Shown: piece after piece, positions 51,025 through 58,879 of the stretch
Layout: the number at the start of each line of letters is the position of its first letter
How positions within the stretch are numbered: the first letter of the stretch is position 1
Source of the DNA: Kitasatospora sp. MMS16-BH015
GTDB lineage: Bacteria > Actinomycetota > Actinomycetes > Streptomycetales > Streptomycetaceae
Direction: 5' to 3'
Length of the DNA: 64,000 nt
Assembly (NCBI RefSeq): GCF_002943525.1
Contig: NZ_CP025394.1
Location: 5,766,001-5,830,000, forward strand
Position numbers and translations under genes: made by a program
The notes under the pieces: generated by a model
Database searches by the model: none
What the model was told of the DNA's origin: nothing
The model's input: only the letters and a program-made list of their open reading frames with translations

Positions 51025-52212
51025 ATGACTACTTCAGTGATCGTCGCCGGTGCTCGTACCCCGATGGGCCGGCTGCTCGGCTCGCTCAAGGGGTTCTCGG
51101 GCGCCGAGCTCGGTGGTTTCGCGATCAAGGCCGCCGTGGAGCGGGCCGGGATCACCGGCGAGCAGGTCCAGTACGTGATCATGGGGCAGGTGCTGCAGGC
51201 CGGTGCCGGGCAGATCCCCGCCCGCCAGGCCGCCGTCAAGGCCGGCATCCCGATGAACGTGCCGGCGCTCACGATCAACAAGGTCTGTCTCTCCGGCCTG
51301 GACGCCATCGCCCTCGCGGACCAGCTGATCCGCGCCGGCGAGTTCGACATCGTGGTGGCCGGCGGCCAGGAGTCGATGACCAACGCCCCGCACCTGCTGC
51401 CGAAGTCCCGTGAGGGCTTCAAGTACGGCGCGATCGAGATGCTCGACGCGATGGCCTACGACGGCCTGACCGACGCGTACGAGAACATCCCGATGGGCGA
51501 GTCCACCGAGAAGCACAACACCCGCCTGGGCATCGAGCGCGACGTGCAGGACGCGATCGCCGCCGCCTCGCACCAGCGCGCCGCCGCCGCCCAGAAGAAC
51601 GGCGTCTTCGAGGCCGAGATCGTGCCGGTCGAGATCCCGCAGCGCAAGGGCGAGCCGGTGCTCTTCTCGCAGGACGAGGGCATCCGCGCCGAGACCACCG
51701 TCGAGAGCCTCGCCAAGCTGCGCCCCGCCTTCACCCGCGACGGCACCATCACGGCCGGCACCTCCTCGCAGATCTCGGACGGCGCCGCCGCCGTGGTCGT
51801 GATGAGCAAGGCCAAGGCCGAGGAGCTGGGCCTCACCTGGATCGCCGAGATCGGCGCCCACGGCAACGTGGCCGGCCCGGACAACTCGCTGCAGTCGCAG
51901 CCGTCCAACGCCATCAAGCACGCGGTGGCCAAGGAGGGCATCGAGGTCGCCGACCTCGACCTGATCGAGATCAACGAGGCCTTCGCGGCCGTCGCCCACC
52001 AGTCGATGAAGGACCTGGGCGTCAGCTCGGACATCGTCAACGTCAACGGTGGCGCGATCGCCCTCGGCCACCCGATCGGCATGTCCGGCGCCCGCGTCGT
52101 GCTGCACCTCGCGCTGGAGCTCCAGCGCCGCGGCGGCGGGGTCGGCGCGGCCGCCCTGTGCGGTGGCGGCGGCCAGGGCGACGCCCTGATCGTGCGGGTT
52201 CCCCGCGCCTGA
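51025..52212 (+). CDS. Acetyl-CoA C-acetyltransferase (thiolase)
   Basis: The 395-residue enzyme condenses two acetyl-CoA, or cleaves acetoacetyl-CoA. The acyl-accepting Cys is in INKVCLSGLDAIALA. The catalytic His is in NGGAIALGHPIGMSGAR, and the second Cys in AALCGGGGQGDA. ATG 51025 has a GAAGGGG site and fits the family N-terminus MTTSVIVAGARTPMGRL. A TTGACT hexamer at 50899-50904 may be part of its promoter. The hairpin after it precedes meaB. Confidence 0.95.
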   Translation: MTTSVIVAGARTPMGRLLGSLKGFSGAELGGFAIKAAVERAGITGEQVQYVIMGQVLQAGAGQIPARQAAVKAGIPMNVPALTINKVCLSGLDAIALADQLIRAGEFDIVVAGGQESMTNAPHLLPKSREGFKYGAIEMLDAMAYDGLTDAYENIPMGESTEKHNTRLGIERDVQDAIAAASHQRAAAAQKNGVFEAEIVPVEIPQRKGEPVLFSQDEGIRAETTVESLAKLRPAFTRDGTITAGTSSQISDGAAAVVVMSKAKAEELGLTWIAEIGAHGNVAGPDNSLQSQPSNAIKHAVAKEGIEVADLDLIEINEAFAAVAHQSMKDLGVSSDIVNVNGGAIALGHPIGMSGARVVLHLALELQRRGGGVGAAALCGGGGQGDALIVRVPRA

Positions 52213-52230
52213 TCATCTGACGTATAACTT

Positions 52231-52267
52231 CTGGGCCGCGACCTGCCACAAGCGGGGCGCGGCCCAG
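52231..52267 (+). terminator. Hairpin between thiolase gene and meaB
   Basis: CTGGGCCGCG pairs perfectly over 10 bp with CGCGGCCCAG around a 17-base loop. It lies 18 bases after the thiolase stop and 26 before meaB, so it could attenuate rather than end transcription. Confidence 0.6.
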
Positions 52268-52293
52268 ACGTTCCCGCACCGAGGAGCACGCTG

Positions 52294-53250
52294 ATGATCG
52301 ACGTCCGTACGCTGGTCGAGCAGGCCCGGGAGGGGCGGCCGCGCGCCGTGGCCCGGCTGATCTCGCTGGTCGAGAACGCCTCCCCGCAGCTGCGCGAGGT
52401 GATGGCCGAGCTGGCGCCGCACACCGGCCGGGCCTGGATCGTCGGCCTCACCGGTTCGCCCGGTGTCGGCAAGTCGACTTCCACCTCCGCGCTGGTCTCC
52501 GCGTACCGGAAGCTGGGCAAGCGGGTCGCCGTGCTGGCCGTGGACCCCTCCTCGCCGTTCTCCGGCGGGGCGCTGCTCGGTGACCGGGTGCGGATGCAGG
52601 ACCACGCGACCGACCCCGAGGTGTTCATCCGCTCGATGGCCACCCGCGGCCACCTGGGCGGCCTCTCCTGGTCCGCCCCGCAGGCGCTGCGGGTGCTGGA
52701 CGCGGCCGGCTGCGAGGTGATCTTGGTGGAGACGGTCGGCGTGGGCCAGTCCGAGGTGGAGATCGCGGGCCTGGCCGACACCACGATGGTGCTGCTCGCC
52801 CCCGGCATGGGCGACGGCATCCAGGCCGCCAAGGCGGGCATCCTGGAGATCGGCGACCTCTTCGTGGTCAACAAGGCCGACCGGGACGGCGCCGACGCCA
52901 CCGCCCGCGAGCTCAACCACATGCTCGGCCTGGGCGAGGCCCGGCAGCCGGGCGACTGGCGCCCGCCGATCGTCAAGACGGTCGCGGCCCGGGGCGAGGG
53001 CGTGGACGAGCTGGTCGAGGCCTTGGAGAAGCACCAGGCCTGGCTGGCCGAGAGCGGCGAGCTGCAGCGGCGCCGGACGGCCCGGGCGGCCTCCGAGATC
53101 GAGGCCATCGCACTGGCCGCCCTGCGGGCCCGGATCGGCGACCTGCGCGGGGACTCCCACCTGGACGCGCTGGCCGAGCGGGTGGCCGCCGGGCAGTTGG
53201 ACCCGTATGGGGCGGCGGACGAGCTGGTGGCGGGCGTCACCGGAGCCTGA
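52294..53250 (+). CDS. meaB: MeaB-type GTPase chaperone of acyl-CoA mutases
   Basis: The 318-residue G3E-family GTPase protects and reloads adenosylcobalamin-dependent methylmalonyl- and isobutyryl-CoA mutases. The P-loop is LTGSPGVGKSTSTSALV, followed by VAVLAVDPSSPFSGGALLGDRVRM (switch-like region) and VETVGVGQSEVEIAGLADT. NKADRDG is the guanine-specificity motif. GAGGAGCA precedes ATG 52294. Its expected clients include the icmA product at the right end of the window and a methylmalonyl-CoA mutase elsewhere. Confidence 0.95.
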   Translation: MIDVRTLVEQAREGRPRAVARLISLVENASPQLREVMAELAPHTGRAWIVGLTGSPGVGKSTSTSALVSAYRKLGKRVAVLAVDPSSPFSGGALLGDRVRMQDHATDPEVFIRSMATRGHLGGLSWSAPQALRVLDAAGCEVILVETVGVGQSEVEIAGLADTTMVLLAPGMGDGIQAAKAGILEIGDLFVVNKADRDGADATARELNHMLGLGEARQPGDWRPPIVKTVAARGEGVDELVEALEKHQAWLAESGELQRRRTARAASEIEAIALAALRARIGDLRGDSHLDALAERVAAGQLDPYGAADELVAGVTGA

Positions 53251-53285
53251 ACCCTGGACTCGGGCTCCGGCGCCGCCCGGGTGGT

Positions 53286-54473
53286 TCAGTGCGGGAAGAG
53301 CTCGGAGACGATCAGCTTGGTGAGCTCGTTGGCGGGCGCCGTGCCGTCGGGGGACTGGTTGAGGTTGGCCAGCACCACGATGGTCGCGGCGCGGTCCGGG
53401 TCGTAGGCCATGAAGCTGGTGTAGCCGGGCAGTTGGCCGTCGTGGCCGATGAAGCCGTCCACGTCGAAGATGGCCAGGCCGTACCCGGGGGCGTTCGGCT
53501 GGTCCGAGGTGTGGATGAAGTCCAGGCGCTGGCGCTGGAGTTCGGGGGTCAGCAGGTCGCCCTTGGCCAGCACCGGAGCCCAGCGGTTGAGGTCGGCCAC
53601 GGTCGAGACCACGCCGCCGGCCGCCGCCGCCCAGGACACGTTGTTGTGGGTCACCTCGTACGGGTTGCCCGCCGACCAGTCGGCCCAGGCCGCGTCCTTG
53701 CCGGTGAGGGTCGGGGTGGTCAGGCTCGCCACGTTGGAGATGAACTCGTAGCCGTGGGCGTACGGCCCGGGCAGGGCCGTGTTGGGGTCGAAGGAGCTCT
53801 CGGTCATGCCGACCGGCTCGAAGACCCCCTTCCGGATCAGCTCGCCGAGCGAGCGGTGGGTCAGCTGCTCGGCGATCAGGCCGAGCAGGATGGTGTTGGT
53901 GTTCGAGTAGTGGAAGCCGGTGCCGGGCGGGAAGTAGCAGTCGTGCGCGAAGGCGATGTCGAGCAGCTGCTGCGGGGTCCAGTCCCGCTCGGGGTGGTCG
54001 TCCAGCTGCCGGTTGAACTCCGGGTCCTCGCTGTAGTTGTAGAGCCCGCTGGTCATCTGGAGCAGCTGGCGGATGGTGATGTGCTCGCCGTCCGGTACGT
54101 CGGGACGGTAGGTGCTCACCGGGTCGTCCAGGCCGAGCAGCCCGTCCTTGACCAGCTCCAGGATCACCGTGCCGGTCAGGGTCTTGGTGATGCTGCCGAT
54201 CCGGACGTGGTCGGCCGGGTCCATCGGGCGGCCGGTGGCGAGGTCGCTGGTGCCGAGCGAGGTGGTCCAGGTGCCCCACTCGGGGGTGGTGACGGAGACC
54301 ACGGCGCCGGGGATGCGGAGGCGCTGCATGACGGCCGTCAGGTCGGCGGTGAGCTGGCGCTGGGTCACCGGCGTGCGGGGGGCGGCGAACGCGGTGGCGG
54401 CGGGAGTGCTGAGGGCGACGGTGGCGGCCAGGAGGGCGGCGGGCCAGCGGCGGGTACGGGGGCGGGTGCGCAT
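53286..54473 (-). CDS. Secreted serine hydrolase (beta-lactamase / D-Ala-D-Ala carboxypeptidase family)
   Basis: The 395-residue protein has a long signal peptide with twin-Arg-like basic start (MRTRPRTRRWPAALLAATVA to TAFA). The penicillin-recognising domain follows with Ser-X-X-Lys in IGSITKTLTG, Tyr-Ser-Asn in FHYSNTNTILL and His-X-Gly in GHDGQLPGYTS. This pattern is shared by class C beta-lactamases, DD-peptidases and esterases. ATG 54473 is chosen for the signal sequence. No ribosome-binding site is clear. It is probably a wall-trimming peptidase or esterase rather than a resistance enzyme. Confidence 0.87.
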   Translation of the reverse strand: MRTRPRTRRWPAALLAATVALSTPAATAFAAPRTPVTQRQLTADLTAVMQRLRIPGAVVSVTTPEWGTWTTSLGTSDLATGRPMDPADHVRIGSITKTLTGTVILELVKDGLLGLDDPVSTYRPDVPDGEHITIRQLLQMTSGLYNYSEDPEFNRQLDDHPERDWTPQQLLDIAFAHDCYFPPGTGFHYSNTNTILLGLIAEQLTHRSLGELIRKGVFEPVGMTESSFDPNTALPGPYAHGYEFISNVASLTTPTLTGKDAAWADWSAGNPYEVTHNNVSWAAAAGGVVSTVADLNRWAPVLAKGDLLTPELQRQRLDFIHTSDQPNAPGYGLAIFDVDGFIGHDGQLPGYTSFMAYDPDRAATIVVLANLNQSPDGTAPANELTKLIVSELFPH

Positions 54474-54608
54474 GGGGGCGTGTACCGCACGGGGGAGCGT
54501 GGGTCGCACCGGGGCGGCGGGAAACCCTCCGGACGTGGGTACGCACAGGGCCGTCTGCACCAGGCGGAGGGTGATTTCCCCTGACAGCAGGTGTCAGGGA
54601 AGGGGGCT

Positions 54609-54614
54609 TAGCCT
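54609..54614 (+). promoter_or_regulatory. -10-like hexamer TAGCCT, leaderless arrangement
   Basis: TAGCCT lies 7 bases before ATG 54622. Confidence 0.45.
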
Positions 54615-54621
54615 CCGGGGC

Positions 54622-55197
54622 ATGAGCGAGCGTGCGGAGTGGGTGGTGGAGCTGCGGCGGTACACGCTGCGGCCGGGGCAGCGGGACACCTTGATCGAGC
54701 TGTTCGAGCGGGAGTTCGTGGCCGGGCAGGAGGCGGTGGGGATCCGGGTGGGCGGGCGGTTCCGGGAGGTGGACGATCCGGACCGGTTCGTCTGGCTGCG
54801 GGCCTTCCCCGACATGGAGGCGCGGCGGCGGGCGCTGGAGGCGTTCTACTACGGGCCGGTCTGGCGGGAGCACCGGGAGGTGGCGAACGGGACCATGCTG
54901 GACTCGGACGACGTGCTGCTGCTGCGCGGGCCGGGGTACCGGCCGCCGGTGGGGGCGGGGGTGGTCACGGTGACCATCTGTCACGTGGAGCCGGGGGTGA
55001 CGGGCTTCCAGCCGGGGGTGACGGGCTTCCCGCCGGGGGCTGCGGCTCACCGGACCGAGCACGCGGCGAACACGTTTCCTGCGTTGCCGGTGCGGGAGGA
55101 CGTGGAGGTGGTGGTCTGGTTCGAGGAGGGGGAGGGCGGGCCGCTGCCGGAGGGAGTGGGGCGGGTGGAGCGGCTCACGTTGGAGCCGGTGGTGTGA
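54622..55197 (+). CDS. NIPSNAP-family protein
   Basis: The 191-residue protein has a dimeric ferredoxin-like fold: VVELRRYTLRPGQRDTLIELFEREFV, then DRFVWLRAFPDMEARRRALEAFYYGPVWREHREVAN. Both are typical of NIPSNAP and EthD-like domains. The C-terminal half is a second, more variable copy containing an exact 21-bp tandem duplication (54989-55030, encoding PGVTGFQ-like units). No catalytic residues are evident. It may bind a small hydrophobic ligand or act as an oxidoreductase accessory. A TAGCCT hexamer 7 bases upstream suggests a leaderless mRNA. Confidence 0.8.
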   Translation: MSERAEWVVELRRYTLRPGQRDTLIELFEREFVAGQEAVGIRVGGRFREVDDPDRFVWLRAFPDMEARRRALEAFYYGPVWREHREVANGTMLDSDDVLLLRGPGYRPPVGAGVVTVTICHVEPGVTGFQPGVTGFPPGAAAHRTEHAANTFPALPVREDVEVVVWFEEGEGGPLPEGVGRVERLTLEPVV

Positions 55198-55236
55198 GGG
55201 GCGGACAGGGCAACGGGCCCGGGGCGTGAAGCGGGC

Positions 55237-55905
55237 TCAGAGTAGGGGGTTGGCCGCGCCGTTCCCCGCGCCCCCGGTGGTGGCCGTCAGCCAGGCGGTG
55301 ACCACGGCCCGGTGGGCCGAGGCGGTGGCTTCGGCGATGTCCAGCGGGAGACGGAGGGGGGCGCCGAGGTGCACGTGGAGGGTGGGGCGGCGGAAGGGGG
55401 CGGTGGCGAGGCCGGCGAGCTGCTTGGCGGGGCTGCCGGAGGTCAGGCGGCGGGCGCCGCACTGGCCGAGGGGGACGACGGGGGCGCCGCCGGCCGCGGC
55501 GAGGCGGGCGAGGCCGGTGCGGAAGGGGCGGGGCTCGGCGTCGGCGGAGTCGCGGCGGCGGGGCAGGCCGCCCTCGCCGTAGATCAGCACGACGCGGCCG
55601 GCCGCGAGGGCGGCGGCGGCCTGGTCGAGGGCGGAGGCGGCCCGGGCGGTGCCGCGGTGCACGGGTATGTGGCCGCCGGAGCGCAGCAGGCGGCCGAGCA
55701 GGGGGATCCGCCAGAGGCCCGCGGTGGCCAGCACCACCGGTTCGGTGCCCAGGCGCCGGAGGGCGGCGAGCACCACGGCGGGGTCGGCGAGGGAGCTGTG
55801 GTTGGCCACCACGATGCTGCCGGGGGCCACCGGGCCCGGGAGCTCGGAGCTGACGGTGAGCCGGCCGAGGAGGGGGATCAGGGCGGTGGCGATCCGGCTG
55901 AGCAT
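55237..55905 (-). CDS. PlsC-like lysophospholipid acyltransferase
   Basis: The 222-residue enzyme has the acyltransferase motif NHSSLADP (His-X4-Asp) near residue 36 and YGEGG (the FPEGT-like block) further on. A weak hydrophobic segment is at the N-terminus. It would acylate a lysophospholipid or related acceptor. The last residues (GGAGNGAANPLL) are encoded by a solitary arm of the dispersed repeat, so the C-terminus is recent. ATG 55905 fits MLSRIATALIPLLGRL. Confidence 0.85.
   Translation of the reverse strand: MLSRIATALIPLLGRLTVSSELPGPVAPGSIVVANHSSLADPAVVLAALRRLGTEPVVLATAGLWRIPLLGRLLRSGGHIPVHRGTARAASALDQAAAALAAGRVVLIYGEGGLPRRRDSADAEPRPFRTGLARLAAAGGAPVVPLGQCGARRLTSGSPAKQLAGLATAPFRRPTLHVHLGAPLRLPLDIAEATASAHRAVVTAWLTATTGGAGNGAANPLL
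55254..55275. repeat. Solitary right arm of the dispersed element inside the acyltransferase 3' end
   Basis: CCGCGCCGTTCCCCGCGCCC, a variant of the right arm, overlaps the last codons of the acyltransferase gene. Confidence 0.7.
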
Positions 55906-56013
55906 GGCTGGGTCCTTCGGGTGGCCGGGGCGGGCGGGCTGCCACCATCCTCCCGGGCCGGGGCCGCCCGTTCCTGAGTACGGGTACTCAGGGTCCGCTG
56001 GAGGCCGCCGGGC

Positions 56014-56547
56014 TCAGGAACGGCCGCGCAGGGTGCGCAGGTGCTCGGCGATCGGGGCCAGGGCCTCGTGCACGGCGTCGATCTGCTCGGGGGTGAAGCG
56101 GTCGATGAAGTGGGCCCGGACGCTGCGGACGTGGTCGGGGGCGACCTTCTGCATGGTGGCCCAGCCCTGTTCGGTGAGGTGGGCGTAGAGGCCGCGGCGG
56201 TCGCCGGGACACTCCTGGCGCAGCACCAGGCCGGCCGATTCCATCCGGGTGATCTGGTGGGAGAGCCGGCTCTTGGACTGGAGGGTGGCGGTGGCCAGGT
56301 CGGTCATCCGCATCCGGCGGTCCGGGGCCTCGGAGAGCACCACCAGGATCTCGTAGTCGTTGAGGGCGAGGTTGTGCGACTGGAGCTCACGGCTGAGCTG
56401 GTAGTCGAGCAGCTTGCTGACCTCCAGGTGGGCACGCCAGAACTGCTGCTCCTTGGCGGTGAGCCAGGGGGTCTCCTCCGCCGCCTCGGCGGGGGCTGCG
56501 GAGGAGACCGGTGCTGCGTCTGCGGGGTGCGTGTCCATCGTGTCCAT
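56014..56547 (-). CDS. MarR-family transcriptional regulator
   Basis: The 177-residue winged-helix repressor has a disordered Ala/Pro-rich start (1-25), a helical part EQQFWRAHLEVSKLLDYQLSRELQ and the winged helix: LNDYEILVVLSEAPDRRMRMTDLA, LQSKSRLSHQITRMESAGLVLRQEC. DRRGLYAHLTEQG is the wing. ATG 56547 lies 6 bases from a TATGCT hexamer, and the dyad TTGTACAA is in the same promoter, so autoregulation is likely. It is transcribed toward the acyltransferase gene and away from the AIM24 genes' ends. Confidence 0.92.
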   Translation of the reverse strand: MDTMDTHPADAAPVSSAAPAEAAEETPWLTAKEQQFWRAHLEVSKLLDYQLSRELQSHNLALNDYEILVVLSEAPDRRMRMTDLATATLQSKSRLSHQITRMESAGLVLRQECPGDRRGLYAHLTEQGWATMQKVAPDHVRSVRAHFIDRFTPEQIDAVHEALAPIAEHLRTLRGRS

Positions 56548-56553
56548 GAGGAC

Positions 56554-56584
56554 AGCATAACGGAAACTGTTTAATCTTGTACAA
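56554..56584 (-). promoter_or_regulatory. Leaderless promoter of the first marR gene
   Basis: On the reverse strand TTGTAC (56579-56584) and TATGCT (56554-56559) are separated by 19 bases. The A of the start codon is 7 bases beyond the -10. Confidence 0.6.
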
Positions 56585-56588
56585 TATG
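56573..56588. promoter_or_regulatory. AT-rich palindrome around TTGTACAA
   Basis: ATCTTGTACAATAT is a near-perfect palindrome centred on TTGTACAA, overlapping the -35 of the marR promoter. It is AT-rich in a GC-rich genome and is a good candidate for MarR autorepression. Confidence 0.55.
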
Positions 56589-56601
56589 ATGGACAGGAAA
56601 A

Positions 56602-57576
56602 TCAGATTCCGAATCGGCGGCCCAACTCGCCCAGATTACCGATTCCCGGCACATTCACATTCGGCAGCTGCTGCCCGCCCCGGCCGCCGTGCTGCTGCGG
56701 GGCGCCGCCGCCCGGCACGCCCGGCTCGGCGTCTATCCGGCCCACCGAACGCTCCGCCAGCAGCTGCTCGGAGGACTGCAGCAGCACCTGGCCGGCCCCG
56801 ATGAACTCGAACTGGTGCTCCTCGCCGGAGGCGCCGCCGATCCCGGTCAGGTGCCGCAGGCCGCCGAGCACCCCGTGCAGGTAGTGGTGGTCGTAGTGGT
56901 GGCAGGGCGCGGGGCAGTCGGCCCAGCCGACCAGCGCCTGCGGGTCCACCCGGACCGGCGGGTCGACGAAGACCACCGGGCCGTTGGAGGCGGCGACGAA
57001 CTTGCCGGTGCCGATCAGGGTCAGGAAGCCCGGGATGATCGACTGCTTGAGCGCCAGGGTCGGCTCGAAGGCCAGCAGGTTGCCCGAGCGCACCGTCAGG
57101 TTGCCCTCCTCCAGGTCGTAGGAGTTGAGGTCGAAGGCGCGGTCGGCGAGCAGCAGCTTGCCCCGGCCCTCGGCCACCACCCAGTCGGAGGCGTGCAGCG
57201 GGGAGTTGAAGTTCTGCTGGAGCACCCGGTCGAGCGAGCCGCGGCCGATCCCGGAGAAGCGGATCTCGCCGTAGTAGGCGATCATCTTCCCCTTCTGCAG
57301 GTAGTAGGCCCCGTTCAGGTCCACCGAGAAGGCGTACGGGTTGACGTTGTCGTTCGCCGGCAGGGAGTACTGGTCGTACACGGCGGGACCGGCCGGCTGC
57401 TGCTGGGGCTGCGGCGGGATCGGCATCGCCGTCTGGGTCGGCTGGTACGACTGCTGGACCTGCTGCTGCGAGTAGCCCTGCTGGCCGTGGCCGGGCTGCT
57501 GGCCGTGGCCGGGCTGCTGGCCGTAGGGGTTCGGCGGGGGCTGCTGACCGTAGGGGTTCTGCGGCGGGTAGGACAT
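56602..57576 (-). CDS. AIM24-family protein with Pro/Gln-rich N-terminus
   Basis: The 324-residue protein starts with about 70 residues of Pro/Gln/Tyr/Gly low complexity (SYPPQNPYGQQPPPNPYGQQ and similar). An AIM24 (DUF124) beta-roll domain follows, with VNPYAFSVDLNGAYYLQKGKMIAYYGEIRF, VVAEGRGKLLLADRAFDL and VRVDPQALVGWADCPAP. A Gly-rich tail with ADCPAPCHHYDHHYLHG and GGAPQQHGGRGG is unlike the two shorter paralogues. It is the last of three coupled genes (stop/start TGATG). Function in streptomycetes is unknown. Confidence 0.85.
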   Translation of the reverse strand: MSYPPQNPYGQQPPPNPYGQQPGHGQQPGHGQQGYSQQQVQQSYQPTQTAMPIPPQPQQQPAGPAVYDQYSLPANDNVNPYAFSVDLNGAYYLQKGKMIAYYGEIRFSGIGRGSLDRVLQQNFNSPLHASDWVVAEGRGKLLLADRAFDLNSYDLEEGNLTVRSGNLLAFEPTLALKQSIIPGFLTLIGTGKFVAASNGPVVFVDPPVRVDPQALVGWADCPAPCHHYDHHYLHGVLGGLRHLTGIGGASGEEHQFEFIGAGQVLLQSSEQLLAERSVGRIDAEPGVPGGGAPQQHGGRGGQQLPNVNVPGIGNLGELGRRFGI

Positions 57577-58226
57577 CAGAGCTTCTCCTCGCTCGCCTGC
57601 ACGTACACCACTCCGTGGCCGGAGAGCTCCAGCTGGAAGGCCTCGCCGGAGCCGCGGCCGATCATGTCGCGCCAGCCGAGGGCGCTGGACAGCTTGTTGC
57701 GGACGTCTCCCCGGTGCGCCACGTAGGCCTGCGGGTCGACGTGCACGGGCTGCTGGGGGGTGATCGGCAGCTCTATCACCCCGCCGTGGGCCATCACCGC
57801 GACCGAGCCCTTGCCGGTCAGCTGGGTGGTGAACAGGCCCTGGCCGGTGACCTGGCCGCGGACGATGCCCATCACCCCGCCCTGGGAGCCCATGAACATG
57901 GTGGACTGCTGGAGCGAGCCCTCGAAGGCGAGCAGGCGGTCGGCCTCCACGTAGAGCACTTCGCCGTTCAGCTCGACCAGGTGCACGTGGTGGCCGCCGT
58001 GGCCGAACATCACGCTGCCCTGGCCCTCGACGGTCATCAGCGGGGTGTCCTCGTTCGCCACCCGGCGCCCGATCATCGACATCACCCCGCCCTGGCCGCC
58101 CATCAGGTTGGGGGTGAAGCTCACCTCGCCGGTGTAGGCGAGCATCGCACCGCGCTGGCTGAACACCCGCTGGCCGGGCACCAGGTGGGCCCGGACCATC
58201 TTGCCGTTGATCCGCTCGAAGGCCAT
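57576..58226 (-). CDS. AIM24-family protein, middle copy
   Basis: The 216-residue protein is one AIM24 domain: VRAHLVPGQRVFSQRGAMLAYTGEVSF, LYVEADRLLAFEGSL, GQGLFTTQLTGKGSVAV and VHVDPQAYVAHRGDV, ending in GHGVVYVQASEEKL. It is paralogous to both neighbours. Start and stop overlap the neighbours as TGATG, so translation is coupled. It has no signal peptide or membrane segment. Gly-rich strands suggest a self-assembling beta-roll. Confidence 0.88.
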   Translation of the reverse strand: MAFERINGKMVRAHLVPGQRVFSQRGAMLAYTGEVSFTPNLMGGQGGVMSMIGRRVANEDTPLMTVEGQGSVMFGHGGHHVHLVELNGEVLYVEADRLLAFEGSLQQSTMFMGSQGGVMGIVRGQVTGQGLFTTQLTGKGSVAVMAHGGVIELPITPQQPVHVDPQAYVAHRGDVRNKLSSALGWRDMIGRGSGEAFQLELSGHGVVYVQASEEKL

Positions 58227-58864
58227 CAGACCTCACCCCCGAAGGTGATCTTCTCGGAGGGCTGCACGTAGACCAGCCCCTCGCCGGTGAACTCCACCTG
58301 CATCGCCTCGCCGCCGCCCTCGCCGATCAGGGTGGTCCAGCCGGCGCCGGACTTGAGCGCCCGGTTGAGGTTGCCGGTGTGCGCGACGTACGCGCCCGGG
58401 TCGACCCGGAGCGGGGTGCCCTGGGAGACCCGCAGCACGATGGCCGGGCCGTTGGAGATCAGCGCGGCCCAGCCGTGCCCCTCCACCTTGGTGGTGAAGA
58501 GGCCGTTGCCGGAGGCCATGCCGTTGAGGCCGGTGAAGGAGGTGCCGGTGTGCAGGGTGGCCTCGGTGCAGAGCAGGTTGTCGGACTCGACGTAGAGCGT
58601 CTCGCCGTTCAACCGCACCAGGTTGACCTCGGTCGCCTTCTCGGCGAAGAAGCAGGTGCCCTGCCCCTTCACCTCCATGACCGTCATCTGCTCGCCGGTC
58701 AGGCGCCTGGTCACCATGCCGCGCAGGCCGTCACCGCCGCCGGTGAGCTTCTTGAAGTTCATCTGGCCGGTGTAGGCCACCATGCTGCCGTTGCGGGCCT
58801 TGACGGCGTCACCCGCCAGGTCCACGGCGAGGACTCGGGATCCCTGGGTTCGAAACTGTGCCAC
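58226..58864 (-). CDS. AIM24-family protein, first copy
   Basis: The 212-residue protein is a single AIM24 domain: DAVKARNGSMVAYTGQMNFKKL, GQGTCFFAEKATEVNLVRLNGETLYVESDNLL, NGLFTTKVEGHGWAAL and LRVDPGAYVAHTGNL. GTG 58864 lies 6 bases after a TACATT hexamer, so the operon transcript may be leaderless at its first gene. It leads the three-gene operon. Confidence 0.88.
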   Translation of the reverse strand: MAQFRTQGSRVLAVDLAGDAVKARNGSMVAYTGQMNFKKLTGGGDGLRGMVTRRLTGEQMTVMEVKGQGTCFFAEKATEVNLVRLNGETLYVESDNLLCTEATLHTGTSFTGLNGMASGNGLFTTKVEGHGWAALISNGPAIVLRVSQGTPLRVDPGAYVAHTGNLNRALKSGAGWTTLIGEGGGEAMQVEFTGEGLVYVQPSEKITFGGEV

Positions 58865-58870
58865 CCGGCG

Positions 58871-58876
58871 AATGTA
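58871..58876 (-). promoter_or_regulatory. -10-like hexamer TACATT before the AIM24 operon
   Basis: On the reverse strand TACATT ends 6 bases before GTG 58864. No ribosome-binding site is present. Confidence 0.45.
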
Positions 58877-58879
58877 GCG

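Noticed and set aside
52294..53250. Annotation as an arginine/ornithine transport kinase (ArgK)
   Set aside because: The G3E motifs and the mutase/epimerase neighbourhood fit MeaB, and ArgK is an outdated name for the same family.
53286..54473. A beta-lactam resistance gene
   Set aside because: The motifs are shared with DD-peptidases and esterases, and there is no regulator or mobile context.
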